From NCBI RefSeq assembly GCF_001942405.1, contig NZ_MKKA01000059.1:118903-182902 (forward strand): a DNA stretch of 64,000 nt, given 5' to 3'. Position 1 is the first letter of the stretch. Each line of letters starts with the position of its first letter. The position numbers and the translations under genes are program-made. The notes below the pieces were generated by a model. That model worked only from the letters and a program-made list of their open reading frames with translations. It ran no database searches and was not told the origin of the DNA. Source of the DNA: Ornithinimicrobium sp. CNJ-824 (GTDB lineage: Bacteria > Actinomycetota > Actinomycetes > Actinomycetales > Dermatophilaceae). Below are positions 63,399-64,000 of the stretch, in pieces.

Positions 63399-63573
63399 CG
63401 CCGGGGTCGCTGATCCAATGCCGGTTCACCGTCCCCATTCCGTCGAGCGGGCCGACATTCTCTTTGTCTGGGGGAGGGTCAACCAGGCAGGTCATGTGGT
63501 TAGTTAGGGGGCGTCTCATGCGCTGGCGCGCATTTGTCCAGACCGGAGACATACCACCACTTACCAGATCTGG

Positions 63574-64000
63574 CTAGTGGCCCGCGTTTGAAGTTGCTTG
63601 ACGGTTGGCCTTCTTGAGGATGTCGTCGGCGGTCTTGGTCCAGACGAAGGGGTGGCAGCGGTCGTTCCAGCCGTCGATGAAGGCCCGGATCTTGGCGTTG
63701 AGGTCCTTGACCGAGCCGAAGGAGCCGCGGTGGATGGCCTGGCGCTCGATGATGGAGAACCAGACCTCGACCAGGTTCAGCCAGGACGCCGAGGTCGGCG
63801 TGTGGTGCACGTGGATCCGGGGGTTCTTGGCCAACCAGGCGCGGACCTCGGCCGTCTTGTGGGTTGCGTAGTTGTCCATCACCAGGTGCAGCTCGCCCTG
63901 TGGGTAGGCGCGGGCGACCTGCCTGAGGAAGGCCAGGAACTCCTGGTGCCGGTGCCGGGGCTTGCAGGCGCCGGTGACCCTGCCGGTAGCGATCTCCAGC
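63574..64000 (-). CDS. IS630-type transposase, partial
   Basis: The minus-strand frame is open to the window edge, so the N-terminal part lies outside. The visible 141 residues include QVARAYPQGELHLVMDNYATHKTAEVRAWL (catalytic Asp of the DDE_3 domain), IHVHHTPTSASWLNLVEVWFSIIERQ (catalytic Glu in LVEVWF) and FIDGWNDRCHPFVWTKTADDIL. This is the C-terminal half of an IS630/Tc1-like transposase. It lies just outside transposon end D. Confidence 0.9.
   Translation of the reverse strand, partial: LEIATGRVTGACKPRHRHQEFLAFLRQVARAYPQGELHLVMDNYATHKTAEVRAWLAKNPRIHVHHTPTSASWLNLVEVWFSIIERQAIHRGSFGSVKDLNAKIRAFIDGWNDRCHPFVWTKTADDILKKANRQATSNAGH

Overview
The window is high-GC actinobacterial DNA. Several features point to Actinomycetota, probably Micrococcales close to Intrasporangiaceae or Ornithinimicrobiaceae: strong G/C at third codon positions, frequent GTG/TTG starts, GGAGG-type ribosome sites, an actinobacterial LexA box, and the order aroG, PknL-like kinase, Rv2175c-like protein, polyprenyl synthetase, which resembles M. 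tuberculosis Rv2178c-Rv2173. The family assignment is inference.

Region 1 (1-15.5 kb) is core chromosome. It holds a partial class II DAHP synthase, a threonine aldolase, a small molybdopterin oxidoreductase, a PASTA-domain Ser/Thr kinase, a LysM/transglycosylase cell-wall enzyme, an Rv2175c-family DNA-binding protein and an isoprenyl diphosphate synthase. A DNA-damage mutasome follows: a perfect SOS box, a DUF6504 protein, a SAV_6107-type HEPN protein, DnaE2 and a catalytically intact Y-family polymerase. The region ends with DUF3040, DUF456 and a small zinc-ribbon-like protein.

Region 2 (15.6-63.4 kb) is an accessory island. A related transposon end sequence occurs four times in the same orientation (15.66, 23.87, 53.48 and 63.38 kb), cutting the island into three successive segments. 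Segment 1 carries cytochrome bd oxidase (cydA, cydB and a fused cydDC), an MFS remnant and a rearranged TnsB/TnsC relic. Segment 2 carries a DsbA/VKOR disulfide pair; a CmtR-like regulator with an SPC-type P1B ATPase, a CDF exporter and an apolipoprotein N-acyltransferase; a CopD/CtaG fusion; resA-ccdA-resB for cytochrome c maturation; copC; a membrane-anchored copper nitrite reductase with a multi-pass partner; a quinone oxidoreductase, a cupin, a CPG-type metal ATPase and an HMA metallochaperone. It ends in a Tn7-like tnsA-tnsB pair broken into by IS3 and IS30. Segment 3 carries a peptide/lipoprotein/MacAB-like export locus, an IS3 element, and an ISL3 transposase gene split by a Tn554-like three-recombinase element with visible inverted termini. 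The window closes in a partial IS630-type transposase.

The cargo theme is respiration and envelope redox chemistry (bd oxidase, haem and copper handling, nitrite reduction, disulfide formation) together with metal efflux.

A second property affects every reading. At least a dozen otherwise intact genes carry an apparent frameshift, and every one that I could resolve to a junction fits loss of a single base, usually beside G/C. They occur in core and island alike. I read most of these as probable sequencing errors, and report such genes as single CDS spans with the shift noted. Clear fragments of mobile-element genes are reported as pseudogenes.
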